Shown: positions 35,112-44,459, numbered from the stretch's first letter. The stretch is 64,000 nucleotides of DNA from CAWGGS01 sp046704745 (GCA_046704745.1 JBJKRL010000067.1:1-64000), one strand, 5' to 3'. Made by a program: numbers and translations. Notes: a model not told the origin generated them from the letters alone.

Positions 35112-37187
35112 ATGAGCACATTACTCTTTGAGATAGGCACAGAGGAGATACCTGCGGGATTTATCCAACCGGCACTACAGCAATTTAAGGATAATTTTAC
35201 CAGAAAGGCTGCTGAATCGGCCCTTTCCCATGGTGACATGCGGGTCTGGGGAACACCAAGGCGTCTTGTGCTGCTGGTTGAAGGACTTGCCGATGAGCAA
35301 CCGGATATCCGTGAAGAAATCATGGGACCGTCCGCCAAGGCTGGTCTAGATGCCAACGGCAAACCCACCAAGGCTGCTCATGGTTTTGCCCGCTCAAAGA
35401 GTGCGGACGTCGCTGATTTGAAAGTAATAGACACTGATAAAGGGAAGTATCTTGTGCTGGTTCGCGAGGTTTCCGGAAAAAAGACAGCAGATCTACTGCC
35501 CGAAATGCTCAAACAACTGTTGCATGAGTTTTCCTTTCCAAAATCTATGCGCTGGGGAAGTCACACCAATACTTTCGCCCGGCCGATTCAATGGTTGCTT
35601 GCCCTGTATAACGATACAGTCGTCCCCTTTGATTACGATGGTATTACCTCTTCGGATACAACTCGAGGTCATCGTTTCATGGCCAATGAACCCTGCAATG
35701 TACAGGATATTGCATGTTATGAGGAGCAACTGCGGAAGGCCTATGTATTGGTTGATCCGGAAAAGAGAAGAAAGGAGGTGGTAGCAACAATTTCCCTGGC
35801 AGCTTCCTCTTCCAATGTCCTTGACGATGCCCATGTGGCCATTGATGAGGAGCTGGTAGATACGGTAACAAATCTTGTGGAGTATCCATACGGAATATGC
35901 GGCACTTTCGATCAGAAGTTCCTGCAAGTACCCGACGATGTGTTGATCACCTCAATGCGCGAACATCAGAAGTACTTCCCGGTGCGCGACTCCGAGGAAA
36001 AGCTGCTGCCTGGCTTTGTAGCAGTCAACAACACGCCGGTGAAAGATCCGTCCATAACGAGAAAGGGACATGAACGGGTCTTGCGGGCAAGACTCGAGGA
36101 TGCCCTCTTCTTTTTCAAGACCGACAGAGACATTCGTCTCGAACAACGAATCAAGGAACTCAACGGTATCATTTTTCAGGCGAAACTCGGAACCATGCTG
36201 GAAAAGACCGAACGCATCGTCAAACTTACAAGGATCTTAGCTGAAACGCTGGTACCGGAGACCCTTGAGGATGCCTGCCGGGCCGCCGTCTTATCCAAGG
36301 CAGATCTTTTGACTAATATGGTTGGAGAGTTCCCGTCACTCCAGGGGGTGATGGGAGAGGCCTATGCTGCATTGGAAGGGGAAAACCAGGTGGTTGCTAC
36401 GGCCATCAGAGAACACTATATGCCCAAAAGGGCGGGGGCTGAGTTGCCGTCATCTGATGCCGGTGCGATTGTAGGCCTTGCAGACAGGCTGGATACAATA
36501 GCCGGCTGCTTCGGCATCGGACAGATACCTACAGGAACAGCAGATCCCTTCGGCTTAAGAAGACTTGCGCTTGCAGTTATCCATATTATTGCAAATCGCA
36601 GGTATACCGTATCTTTGCGTGAGATTATCCATAAGGCCTTGGCTCTCTATGGAGACAAGGTCAATGGCGGGAACGAAACCGTTGATGCTGTTCTTTCCTT
36701 CATTAAAGGACGATATATCAACGATATGGTGGCAAAAGGCTGTGACGCCGGTGCTGTCGATGCGGTTACATCAGTGGTCTTCGATGACATTAACGATTGT
36801 TCCGACAGGATAAACGCCTTTATCGCCATAAGAAAAGAAGAGGCCCTCGATGTGTTGGCCTCTTCTTTCAAGCGTATCCGTAACATCACCAAAGATAACC
36901 GAACAACGGATGTTGAAACAACCTTGTTTGAAAAGGAAGCGGAGAGCAGTCTTTACAGCCTTTTTACCGAAGTGGAAATCGCCATGCGGGCCTTGATTGC
37001 CAAGAGACGGTATCAAGAGGCCCTGCAGGTGATGTTGAAGATGAAAGAGCCAGTCGACACCTTCTTTGATGAGGTCATGGTTATGGCCGATGACCTGGCG
37101 GTTCGACACAACAGGCTTAACCTCTTGTGCTCCATAGGTGAACTGATCCTGCAAATTGGGGATATTTCAAAGATGCAACAGGGGTAA
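35112..37187 (+). CDS. glyS: glycyl-tRNA synthetase beta subunit
   Basis: The protein has 691 residues. It begins TLLFEIGTEEIPAGFIQPAL and shows the beta-chain features WGTPRRLVLLVEGLAD, KSMRWGSHTNTFARPIQWLL, FKTDRDIRLEQRI, then an HD-like segment and an anticodon-binding C-terminus (DEVMVMADDLAVRHNRLNLL). It pairs with GlyQ (alpha) to charge tRNA-Gly; glyQ is not in the window. Complete length for the family. Confidence 0.97.
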   Translation: MSTLLFEIGTEEIPAGFIQPALQQFKDNFTRKAAESALSHGDMRVWGTPRRLVLLVEGLADEQPDIREEIMGPSAKAGLDANGKPTKAAHGFARSKSADVADLKVIDTDKGKYLVLVREVSGKKTADLLPEMLKQLLHEFSFPKSMRWGSHTNTFARPIQWLLALYNDTVVPFDYDGITSSDTTRGHRFMANEPCNVQDIACYEEQLRKAYVLVDPEKRRKEVVATISLAASSSNVLDDAHVAIDEELVDTVTNLVEYPYGICGTFDQKFLQVPDDVLITSMREHQKYFPVRDSEEKLLPGFVAVNNTPVKDPSITRKGHERVLRARLEDALFFFKTDRDIRLEQRIKELNGIIFQAKLGTMLEKTERIVKLTRILAETLVPETLEDACRAAVLSKADLLTNMVGEFPSLQGVMGEAYAALEGENQVVATAIREHYMPKRAGAELPSSDAGAIVGLADRLDTIAGCFGIGQIPTGTADPFGLRRLALAVIHIIANRRYTVSLREIIHKALALYGDKVNGGNETVDAVLSFIKGRYINDMVAKGCDAGAVDAVTSVVFDDINDCSDRINAFIAIRKEEALDVLASSFKRIRNITKDNRTTDVETTLFEKEAESSLYSLFTEVEIAMRALIAKRRYQEALQVMLKMKEPVDTFFDEVMVMADDLAVRHNRLNLLCSIGELILQIGDISKMQQG

Positions 37188-37217
37188 CTCTGTTGTATCT
37201 TTATCCCGAGTCGGCTT

Positions 37218-37478
37218 TTAATCGATAAAATATTTTCTCTGCATCAACAGGTGCGGATAGTAGACGTTCTCGAATACCGTTCCCGCTGCCGTAAGTTCCA
37301 GGGCTTCGGTTGCAGACTGTTGAAGCTCGGGAGTATCAAGTTGCGTGTAATCTCTACCTGATCTTGCGACAATATATTTGGGCGTCCGTTTGATTTTTCC
37401 GGCGACAACTGTAGGACTTTCTTGTATAAACTGAGAACCTGTTTGTTTTTCTTCATCGTCCTTGTTGTGATCGAACAT
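37218..37478 (-). CDS. small hypothetical protein
   Basis: The protein has 86 residues from the ATG at 37478, which has GGGGGAAACC upstream; a longer frame runs to 37529. It starts MFDHNKDDEEKQTGSQF and is followed by VVAGKIKRTPKYIVARSGRD. Charged, soluble and without a motif I know. It is convergent with glyS, 30 nt away. Confidence 0.45.
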   Translation of the reverse strand: MFDHNKDDEEKQTGSQFIQESPTVVAGKIKRTPKYIVARSGRDYTQLDTPELQQSATEALELTAAGTVFENVYYPHLLMQRKYFID

Positions 37479-38164
37479 GGTTTCCCCCATATGCATGCAG
37501 AAGTCTGCATGTTTCAAAAGTGTATTCACAAATTGGTGAAGAAAAAGGATTCAGTCCCCTGCTCCCGGTTAGCATTAATTCAAGTGTATCAATCTGAAAA
37601 CCGTATGTAAATAGACGGAAACACCTTTTTTATAAGCTCTACTGATTCTTTTAAAATAGTACCTTTAATTAATAGGTTGCCGGTTATCGTTCTTTGTTGT
37701 TTTTGGGTTATTCCAACTTGAGAGATAGTGTTTTCCAAAATTGCAGAAACCAAATGTACCAAAACGATTACAGGACGTAAAAAAGAATAACGGAGAACAA
37801 CGAAAAGCAACATGATTTAATTAAAAGTTAGGCAACGAGCGTAAAACCTTTGCTGAATTTAATGAACCTATCGGATCTGAAAAATGTAGCAGCTTTTCCT
37901 GAAAATCATGAAGATGCAATTCATGAAAACCGGGTTATCAACTTGCATTTCAAAAAATTTCAGCATATCGTTTAACTATTGAGAATGTTTTTGCCCCAAC
38001 CCCTTCTAACGGCAGTAGTTCCCAACCGGATTTCTTATGCGTGCTGTGTTAATTTGTCAACCCTTCAGAAAAGGGAAGATGTTTTAAAGAAACAAGTACA
38101 ATATCAAATTTACCCAGTGTTCATAAAAAAGTCTGTTCAAAGCTAAAAAGGAGGAGTTTATACC
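37479..38164. other. gap between glyS region and the kinase gene
   Basis: About 690 nt, AT-rich. Open frames are short and lack ribosome-binding sites. It holds a CCGGATTTCTTATG motif at about 38022-38035 that recurs inverted near 28848. The kinase's AAGGAGGAG site lies at the end of the gap. No RNA gene or strong terminator is seen. Confidence 0.5.
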
Positions 38165-39316
38165 GTGGCATCCCAGTCGATTCCTTTGAGGCGCAAAAAA
38201 AAAGAACCAGAAATCATTTCGATCCCGGATGTCAATGTGGTTTTTGTCGGCGGTGGCAAAGGGTGTTATGACATTCTGCATCTCCTCAAAACCTATCATC
38301 CAGCCAAACTTCGCCCACACGTCCTCGGCGTTGCCGATCCCAATCCTGAAGCTAAAGGACGTAAGTATGCGGAAGAAATAGGTATCCCCACATCGAACAC
38401 TTACAATGCTTTTCTGGTGGATAATCGAGTGGATCTCATCATCGAACTGACTGGAAATGATGAGGTTTTGGCAAATATCCATGCGTGCAAGCTGCCCAAG
38501 ATAAAGGTGTTAAATCATCTTGCCGCCCTGTTTCTCTGGGAGATTATCGACATCCAGGAGGAAAAGCTTCGGTTGGAAAAAAAAGTGTCGGATCTCGATA
38601 CGATGGCTGCCATCGGAGAAATTGCCTATAAACTGACCCATGAGTTACGAAATCCTTTATTGATAACCGGCGGGCTGGTCCGGCGAATGATGACGAGGGT
38701 TGACCTTCCTCATGGAATTCGAAAACGATTCAAGCACATTGCCGGCCACGTCCTGCATATGGAAAATGTGATTTCCGATATCTGCGATGTAATCCGTCCG
38801 CTCCGTCCACACTACCGGCTCACCGACATGAATGAGTTTTTCCATCAGTGGATCGCAACCGTCCGGACCGAAGCCCGGTTCGTAGGAGCTAGTGTGCAGT
38901 TCAATATTGAGAAGGAGCTCCCGACGATATATATCGATCCGCTGCTGTTACGACAGGCTCTTTGGCATATTTTGGAAAACAGTCTGGATGCCATAGCCGA
39001 ACGGGAGGGCATTATCTATATCAATGTGCAGATCTGTTGGGATACCATTGCCATCCAGCTCTCGGACAGCGGCGGTGGGTTCATCTGTATTTCTCCTTCA
39101 CAGGCTGTCCAACCTTTTACCACCACTAAGAGTGGGCGAATGGGACTCGGACTTGCCTTGTGCCGGCAGATTATTCTGGATCATGGCGGCGATCTGCGGA
39201 TAATTGAAACGCCTGATGGGCATAGTCTTGTCTATGTGGAGTTGCCGATCACCTTTGAAAAACCAGGCAATAACCAGCTGATAGAGCGTGTTGCTTCGGT
39301 TCAACAGCCCACATAG
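38165..39316 (+). CDS. sensor histidine kinase with Rossmann-like N-terminal domain
   Basis: The protein has 383 residues; the GTG start has AAGGAGGAG upstream. Residues 20-125 look like an NAD(P)-binding Rossmann domain of the GFO/IDH or homoserine-dehydrogenase type: VNVVFVGGGKGCYDILHLL, LGVADPNPEAKGRKYAEEIG, and the strand VDLIIELTGNDEVL. A short coiled coil (EEKLRLEKKV) leads to a HisKA domain with YKLTHELRNPLL (His159), then HATPase with LENSLDAI, DSGGGF and GLGLALCRQI. There is no membrane helix. A cytoplasmic kinase sensing a nucleotide or metabolite is the natural reading (inference). No regulator is adjacent. Confidence 0.85.
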   Translation: MASQSIPLRRKKKEPEIISIPDVNVVFVGGGKGCYDILHLLKTYHPAKLRPHVLGVADPNPEAKGRKYAEEIGIPTSNTYNAFLVDNRVDLIIELTGNDEVLANIHACKLPKIKVLNHLAALFLWEIIDIQEEKLRLEKKVSDLDTMAAIGEIAYKLTHELRNPLLITGGLVRRMMTRVDLPHGIRKRFKHIAGHVLHMENVISDICDVIRPLRPHYRLTDMNEFFHQWIATVRTEARFVGASVQFNIEKELPTIYIDPLLLRQALWHILENSLDAIAEREGIIYINVQICWDTIAIQLSDSGGGFICISPSQAVQPFTTTKSGRMGLGLALCRQIILDHGGDLRIIETPDGHSLVYVELPITFEKPGNNQLIERVASVQQPT

Positions 39317-39415
39317 TATTTATCAGTCTCAGCGCTTATTTAAGGATAAGCCTTAAGCCGTCCGTGCTTCTGAAAAAAAAGTGACGGTTCGTTGAGAAAT
39401 AAATTTAGAAAGACA

Positions 39416-39727
39416 TCAAAATGTGAGTACCTTATCTGCTTCGATGGACAACTCATAAAGATCATCCATCCAGGCAACGGGGCATGAGCTTGATCCCTCC
39501 AGACCGTGGGATTTCATACAGACCCCTCAGACATAAAAATCTCCGCCGAATTTTTCAACCTGTTCCACAACATTGAATTGATCGTTTCCGATCTTTTGAT
39601 ACGTTACTGCCTTGCCGAGCATAAAGACACTGACGTTATCTCCTTTCCCAACCGCGACGTTGGCAAGCCTTATGGCATTGTACATTGTTTCGGCGTCAGC
39701 AGACGAGATAATAAACAGAAGTTTCAT
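39416..39727 (-). CDS. DsrE-family selenoprotein (in-frame UGA read as selenocysteine)
   Basis: From the ATG at 39727 (TTAGGAG upstream) the frame encodes a DsrE-type domain: KLLFIISSADAETMYNAIRL, VAVGKGDNVSVFMLGKAVTY. It meets TGA at 39527-39529 (codon 67) and continues in frame to TGA at 39416 with family-like sequence: GVCMKSHGLEGSSSCPVAWM, DDLYELSIEADKVLTF. Ordinary DsrE proteins have ACGTCMKSRG-like sequence here, so the UGA falls on a conserved Cys, giving a U-G-V-C redox motif. A hairpin follows the UGA and selB is in the window. Total 103 residues including Sec67. Likely sulfur-trafficking or thiol redox. Confidence 0.8.
39488..39526 (-). promoter_or_regulatory. candidate bacterial SECIS hairpin downstream of the UGA
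   Basis: On the mRNA, ATCCC (39512-39508) pairs with GGGAT (39497-39493) around a 10-nt loop, ACGGTCTGGA, that contains the G-U expected by bacterial SelB. The stem starts 14 nt after the UGA. Short, so judged by position more than by strength. Confidence 0.5.
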
Positions 39728-39766
39728 AGCGTTTCTCCTAAGAAATTAGTATCAAGGTGTGGGGGC

Positions 39767-41296
39767 TCAATGTGCCGGTGGCGCTGGAACCAGAGGTGCA
39801 ATACGAGGTGTGCAAAGAAAAGGGAAGATTTTGCAGAATTCGGCTCTGGGTTCCTTAGACCAGCGTTGGATTTTAATGGGATCTCCAGTGTGCAGGATCG
39901 GTTGATTCGGTCGTATACGATAGACGACAGGATAGTCTTTTATATACCAGGTACTGTCACGGCCTGGTGAATCCAAAGATTGGATGCGAACTCCCGGGTC
40001 CGTCAGGCGCAATAAATCCAGATACTGCCCAAATGACCATGTTGGTGCTGCAATTACCAGCCATCTCTGGGCTGCGTTGTCGTTTACAAAAGTAACCTGT
40101 GAAAGGGAAGCTTTTTCCATTTTCCAGCTTTGGGCCTTTTTCAGGCCGCCATAATACATCAGAGGTACAATAATTGCGAAACACAGCAGTACAGCGTTTT
40201 TATCAGAAATGGCGCCCGTGTTCTGCAGGCGGCCGATACAGTAGATCAAAGAAAACCAGATGACAGTGCTGAACGCCAGAGCCAGTCTGTCTCCATGGCA
40301 GTATAAAGGGTCATCGGCATACCTGATTATCGGAGCATAGAGTGCCAAGGATACCACGCACAGGGACAATGCCAGTAAAACGCAGTAATATACAAGTCCT
40401 CGCCATCCGCTGATTGTGATTGCCAGCCAGGCGGTTGACAAAACAATTAAACACCCAAGAATTGCAGCTGGCCGGTTTGTCACACCGGGAACGGCACTGC
40501 CCCATACAACAGTTTCTAAGAGCCGCGGCAGGCTCCTGACCAGGTAAGAGAGCATCACGATCCCTTCAAGGTGTTGCGTGTAGCCGCCCACAACAGATCC
40601 CGTCATAGCCCGGCGTAACAGAAGATAGAGGCCGAAAGCCGCCATGTAGGCCCAGAGGGTTTTGGCAACCCCGGTCTTGCGTTGCCAGACGATAAACCCG
40701 GCCAGCACAGGAAGCGGCGCATAGATCTCCTTGCTGCACAATGCCAGAAAATAAAAACAAACAGCAGAAAAGAACATCACCGGATGAGACGTTACAATCC
40801 AATTCATGAGCAAGACCAATGAGAGCAACGCAAAGGCCAGGCCGAAAAGATAGTTCCGGTTGGAAAAAAGGCCTGCTACAGATACGGCGGCCGGCGAAAC
40901 CAGCAAGACAACGCCGCCGGCAACAGATGTCCAGAGTTTCAGTCCTAGTCGGAAAAGCAAGGCATAGCCCAGATACCCAACTGTGATCAGCCAAATAAGA
41001 CTATGGATATTGCGTCCCGTAAAATTAAGACCGAAAAGGAGATGATCTAAACGAAAAAAAACGCCTACGAGGGGCATGAAGTTGCTTCGGCTCAAAATTC
41101 GAGCCGGTTCCCCAAACAAAAGATCAGATAGAGTGTTTCTGGCTGTAAAATTCATTAAAAAGGTATCGTCACCCCAAAACGCCAATTTGAACAGAGGGTG
41201 GTAGACAAACCAGCCACAAAAGGCCATAACCAAAAATATGACCACGGGACGAAGGAGATTTAACCGGCTAGGTTTCTGAGTGGCAGAGTCTGGCAT
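39767..41296 (-). CDS. polytopic membrane protein, GT-C glycosyltransferase-like
   Basis: The protein has 509 residues with about ten hydrophobic helices. It begins with an N-terminal helix, then WGDDTFLMNFTARNT (an acidic pair in the first loop, as in GT-C enzymes). The middle is all membrane segments (VAGGVVLLVSPAAVSVAG, FFSAVCFYFLALCSKEIYA). The last about 110 residues form a soluble C-terminal domain ending IRPNQPILHTGDPIKIQRW. Such proteins often transfer lipid-linked sugars. The family is not recognised for certain. It lies upstream of the DsrE gene on the same strand. Confidence 0.7.
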   Translation of the reverse strand: MPDSATQKPSRLNLLRPVVIFLVMAFCGWFVYHPLFKLAFWGDDTFLMNFTARNTLSDLLFGEPARILSRSNFMPLVGVFFRLDHLLFGLNFTGRNIHSLIWLITVGYLGYALLFRLGLKLWTSVAGGVVLLVSPAAVSVAGLFSNRNYLFGLAFALLSLVLLMNWIVTSHPVMFFSAVCFYFLALCSKEIYAPLPVLAGFIVWQRKTGVAKTLWAYMAAFGLYLLLRRAMTGSVVGGYTQHLEGIVMLSYLVRSLPRLLETVVWGSAVPGVTNRPAAILGCLIVLSTAWLAITISGWRGLVYYCVLLALSLCVVSLALYAPIIRYADDPLYCHGDRLALAFSTVIWFSLIYCIGRLQNTGAISDKNAVLLCFAIIVPLMYYGGLKKAQSWKMEKASLSQVTFVNDNAAQRWLVIAAPTWSFGQYLDLLRLTDPGVRIQSLDSPGRDSTWYIKDYPVVYRIRPNQPILHTGDPIKIQRWSKEPRAEFCKIFPFLCTPRIAPLVPAPPAH

Positions 41297-41858
41297 AGAG
41301 AGCTAACCCAATGTGTCCTTTTAGGGTATTTTGATACCATGACAGGGAATCTTTCTCCCTTTAGTTTCCTCCAGCTCTTTTAGGGATGACAGCACAAATC
41401 TCAAACATGAGCGGACACTAGTCTATATATGTAGACATTGCAATAATTTTAGGCTGCCGTGGAGTAGACGGGAAAGAGGTTGATGGGATTTCTGCAACTG
41501 CTATATTTGAACGCCAACATCTTTTTGATTTTATCAATAGTTCTAAAAGTTAATAGCTTGATGCCTTGAATTGCCTTCGAAAAACCCTGCCTTGACAAAA
41601 TTCATGCATCACCTATTTTTCAACACAACGTGTATGCGTTTTCCCGGTTGATCTGTTCGGCTTTTTGTGTTGTTGTTACTTGGCTGGTTGATAGGTTTTT
41701 TTTGAAAAACTATTCCGGCGCAAGAGCAGCCGATGTCTAACATCCGATCTTCGGTAGTTTATAAATCCTCCGGAGGGTATACTGTCCTTGCTTCACAATC
41801 AGGCAATGTCGGTTCATGACTATTCTGTAAATTGCTTTACGTTCTAAGAGGGCATGCG
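41297..41858. other. gap upstream of the murU-like gene
   Basis: About 560 nt without a gene. It contains a candidate promoter at 41592-41619 and an ATGCATCA...TATTTTT...CACAACGTGT...ATGC arrangement at about 41604-41636 that resembles sequence near 61411-61456. No terminator or RNA gene seen. Confidence 0.5.
41592..41619 (+). promoter_or_regulatory. candidate sigma70 promoter
   Basis: TTGACA at 41592-41597, 16-nt spacer, TATTTT at 41614-41619. It lies about 240 nt before the murU-like start, which is far, so the leader would be long. Confidence 0.35.
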
Positions 41859-42758
41859 ATGCAGGCAATGATTCTTGCCGCCGGTTTTGGAACACGGCTG
41901 CTTCCATTTACAAAAATCCGTCCCAAACCCCTTTTCCCGATAATCAACCGACCTCTTCTGCTCTTGACCATTGAGAGACTTAAAAAGGCCGGATTTGACC
42001 ATATCGTCGTCAACTGCCATCATCTTCGGCAGCAGGTGATCGACCATCTCTGCAATATTGAAGGTGTCGTCATCCAGGAAGAGGATACGATTTTAGGGAC
42101 AGGAGGTGGCTTACGTCTGGCCTTGCGATCTTTGAGAGATGAACCGGTCCTTGTTACCAATGGAGATATCTATCATACCCTTGATCTCCTTCAATTCTAT
42201 GAGTCCCATAGCCCCGATGTCGCACCGGTAACCATGGCCATGCATGATTGTCCCCGATATAATAAGGTGGTAACACAAAATGAATTCGTTATAAATTTTG
42301 ATGGCAATAAGAGATCACCTCTGCTTGCCTATACCGGTTTGCAGGTTGTAAATCCTGAAATCCTGGAACCGATTCCTCTGGGGAGGGAATCGTCAACCAT
42401 AGATTTTTATAGAAAACTGCTTAATAAGAAAATACCGATTCGTTCTTTCAGGGTTGATGGCTGTTTTTGGACCGATATGGGGACTCTCGGTGACTATCTC
42501 GATCTGCATGCAGGTCTGCTAACCGGCAGGATACCATGGTGGGCTGAACTGGGAGGGAGACCGGAGAATTCATTTTATTTTGCCGATAAGCATTCCATGA
42601 CGGATACTGTTTCTGTGAAGGATTGGGTCTGCGCCGGAAGGGTCAAGCTTGGCCGAAATGTGCAACTGATTCGCTCCGTTCTTTGGGATGGTGCCAATGT
42701 ACCTGATGAAACGATGGTGCAGGATGCCCTCTTTGTCCAGCAGGACAGCCTCATATAA
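41859..42758 (+). CDS. murU: MurU-like sugar-1-phosphate nucleotidyltransferase
   Basis: The protein has 299 residues; the ATG at 41859 has GAGGG upstream. It starts AMILAAGFGTRLLPFTKIRP, the pyrophosphorylase signature, then GTGGGLRLAL, VTNGDIYHTL and WTDMGTLGDYLDLH. After the catalytic domain a short left-handed beta-helix-like tail appears (VCAGRVKLGRNVQLIRSVLW). MurU makes UDP-MurNAc from MurNAc-1-P in cell-wall recycling; mannose-1-phosphate guanylyltransferases look alike. The AmgK-like gene 2 kb downstream supports the MurU reading (inference). Confidence 0.75.
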   Translation: MQAMILAAGFGTRLLPFTKIRPKPLFPIINRPLLLLTIERLKKAGFDHIVVNCHHLRQQVIDHLCNIEGVVIQEEDTILGTGGGLRLALRSLRDEPVLVTNGDIYHTLDLLQFYESHSPDVAPVTMAMHDCPRYNKVVTQNEFVINFDGNKRSPLLAYTGLQVVNPEILEPIPLGRESSTIDFYRKLLNKKIPIRSFRVDGCFWTDMGTLGDYLDLHAGLLTGRIPWWAELGGRPENSFYFADKHSMTDTVSVKDWVCAGRVKLGRNVQLIRSVLWDGANVPDETMVQDALFVQQDSLI

Positions 42759-42779
42759 ATCACTGGAAGATGTTAGATA

Positions 42780-42973
42780 GTTTCCATCCGAAAACGGCGC
42801 TTTTCACCTAACTCGTCGTTGCGCTCAAAATTTTTTCCTCGGAGGTAAGCACCCTCCGGGCATAAACTCTGACTCCGGTATCACTTATGTGCCTGCGGTT
42901 AAATTTTTCGCATGCCTTGATTTTTAACCGGTAAGCATAGACTCCGAGAATCCTCATTTTACAAAAGGCTCTC
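42780..42973 (+). repeat. dispersed repeat family I, copy C
   Basis: It starts GTTTCCATCCGAAAACGGCG 20 nt after the murU-like stop and runs through CGTCGTTGCGCTCAAAATTT, CCTCGGAGGTAAGCACCCTC and ATAAACTCTGACTCCGG to CCTCATTTTACAAAAGGCTC. It is the closest match to copy E, which is inverted near 62.9 kb and shares the same ends. The GGAGG...CCTCCGG core can fold as a hairpin. Confidence 0.85.
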
Positions 42974-43123
42974 TTTGAAAAGCTTTTCATCCAATGAATA
43001 AAAGGGGCCGTTGCCGGGGCTCTCCCCATTATGTCCTGAGTGTTTTCAGCCTCTTAGGCCTTTCGATCAGTGAGCGGTTGATAAAGGGAGCTCCTAGATA
43101 AATTTATTGCGAAAACGACAATT

Positions 43124-43153
43124 AAAAAAGGGGTCATTTAGACCCCTTTTTTA
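43124..43153. terminator. bidirectional rho-independent terminator
   Basis: AAAAAAGGGGTC - ATTTA - GACCCCTTTTTT: a 12-bp stem with A-run and T-run, usable from both strands. It lies between the murU-like gene (+) and the convergent omptin gene (-). Confidence 0.9.
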
Positions 43154-43283
43154 TTTGTAATCATGCCAGTTTTAAAGAAATTTCTTTTGAAGAACTGGTT
43201 TTAGTCTCCTTAAGGACTGCTTGCATGTTTGGCAGCATCTTTAAGAGGTATGCATGACCCTATGGTCCTCGTGCGTCAGCCTT

Positions 43284-44459
43284 TTAGAATGTGTACAGGA
43301 ACGAGAGAGAAAACATGGTCATCTCGTTTGACATTCCTGCTCCATTGTCCCAGGTATAGGTTTCTCCGGTGGTCAAATCCAAGGCATGCTCATCGCCTTT
43401 TTTTACGAAATATTCCTGATGCTGCAATGCAGCAGTTGTCGCTATGTGTTCGGTAAAATTATATGTGCAGGCAAGGTCGATGCCGAACATTTTCTGGGAG
43501 CTGTAATCTTCGGTGTAATAAAGGTTGCGCAAAACATGATGATCCTTCTCACTGGATTTGACAAATGTGCTCCCGAAAATACGCCCGGAAAGTGTAACCG
43601 GATTGAGGTTGGCATGAAATCCTACACCAAGATACGGGACGCTGTAGGTTTGTTCATAGGTGATTCCCGTTCCATCAGGTAAATTGCCTGACTCACCCCA
43701 AATCCAATAATCGTACGTGCCGCCTTTGGCCTCCCATTTCCAGGTATCATGCTTGTATCCGAGTATGGCATAAACGGAGGCCTCGTTAAACCGAAGAAAG
43801 GTGACCTCAGCGTTGATATCGTAGAGAAGGCCTTTGGTCAAAGACGTATCGCTATTGGACCAATTCGTCCATTTATTATAACCGTAATCGGCTAGCAACC
43901 AGTCGTAGTCATCCATTGACCCGTCCCCGTCATTGAGCTTAAACCAGACATTGCCGTTGAATCGCAGCCAGCTGAGCGGTTTGATGGAGGCCCCCAGGCC
44001 CATCATAAAGACATCGGAGATCTGCCAATCAAGCTCGCTCAATTTATTGCCGGTATCCGAGCTGTAGACGAATTCTTTAGATTCTCCGGAGACATAGCCG
44101 ATGGATATAGACCCTGAAACCATGACCACATGGTCGTTGATATTAATTTTTGCCTCTTTTTCAATGGTGTGCGATTTGCTGCTCACGGCAGCAGGATTAT
44201 TATAGGTGGTTGTGGTAACCGGTTCGTTAGGTTTCTGAGTACCCAAGGCCGACGTAGAGTAGGTAGTGGTGACTGGGTCTGTAGCATTGTGCCGTCCATC
44301 GGGACTATCGCTTTCTGTTGGATAAACCGTCGAAGTGACTGTAACCGGTCCAGAGTCCTTTGCTTTCGCTGTCTCTGCAGAACTACAAAGAGCAAATGTT
44401 GTCGAAAAGCAAATGACAAAAAGACAAATGCAAGACTTTTTCAGGTTATAAAAGGCCAT
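43284..44459 (-). CDS. omptin-family outer membrane protease
   Basis: The protein has 391 residues; the start at 44459 has GGGGAAGAG upstream. A signal peptide (about 1-27) is followed by a Thr/Ser-rich low-complexity stretch (about 35-98) and a beta-barrel in ten-strand omptin style: MGLGASIKPLSWLRFNGNVW, DDYDWL, LGYKHDTWKWEAKGGTYDYW, TYEQTYSVPYLGVGF, and the terminal aromatic FLYTF. Catalytic Asp-x-Asp is D184/D186 and Asp-x-His is D306/H308, matching OmpT D83/D85 and D210/H212. An active surface protease is likely. The Thr-rich region is not part of E. coli OmpT. Confidence 0.88.
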   Translation of the reverse strand: MAFYNLKKSCICLFVICFSTTFALCSSAETAKAKDSGPVTVTSTVYPTESDSPDGRHNATDPVTTTYSTSALGTQKPNEPVTTTTYNNPAAVSSKSHTIEKEAKININDHVVMVSGSISIGYVSGESKEFVYSSDTGNKLSELDWQISDVFMMGLGASIKPLSWLRFNGNVWFKLNDGDGSMDDYDWLLADYGYNKWTNWSNSDTSLTKGLLYDINAEVTFLRFNEASVYAILGYKHDTWKWEAKGGTYDYWIWGESGNLPDGTGITYEQTYSVPYLGVGFHANLNPVTLSGRIFGSTFVKSSEKDHHVLRNLYYTEDYSSQKMFGIDLACTYNFTEHIATTAALQHQEYFVKKGDEHALDLTTGETYTWDNGAGMSNEMTMFSLSFLYTF

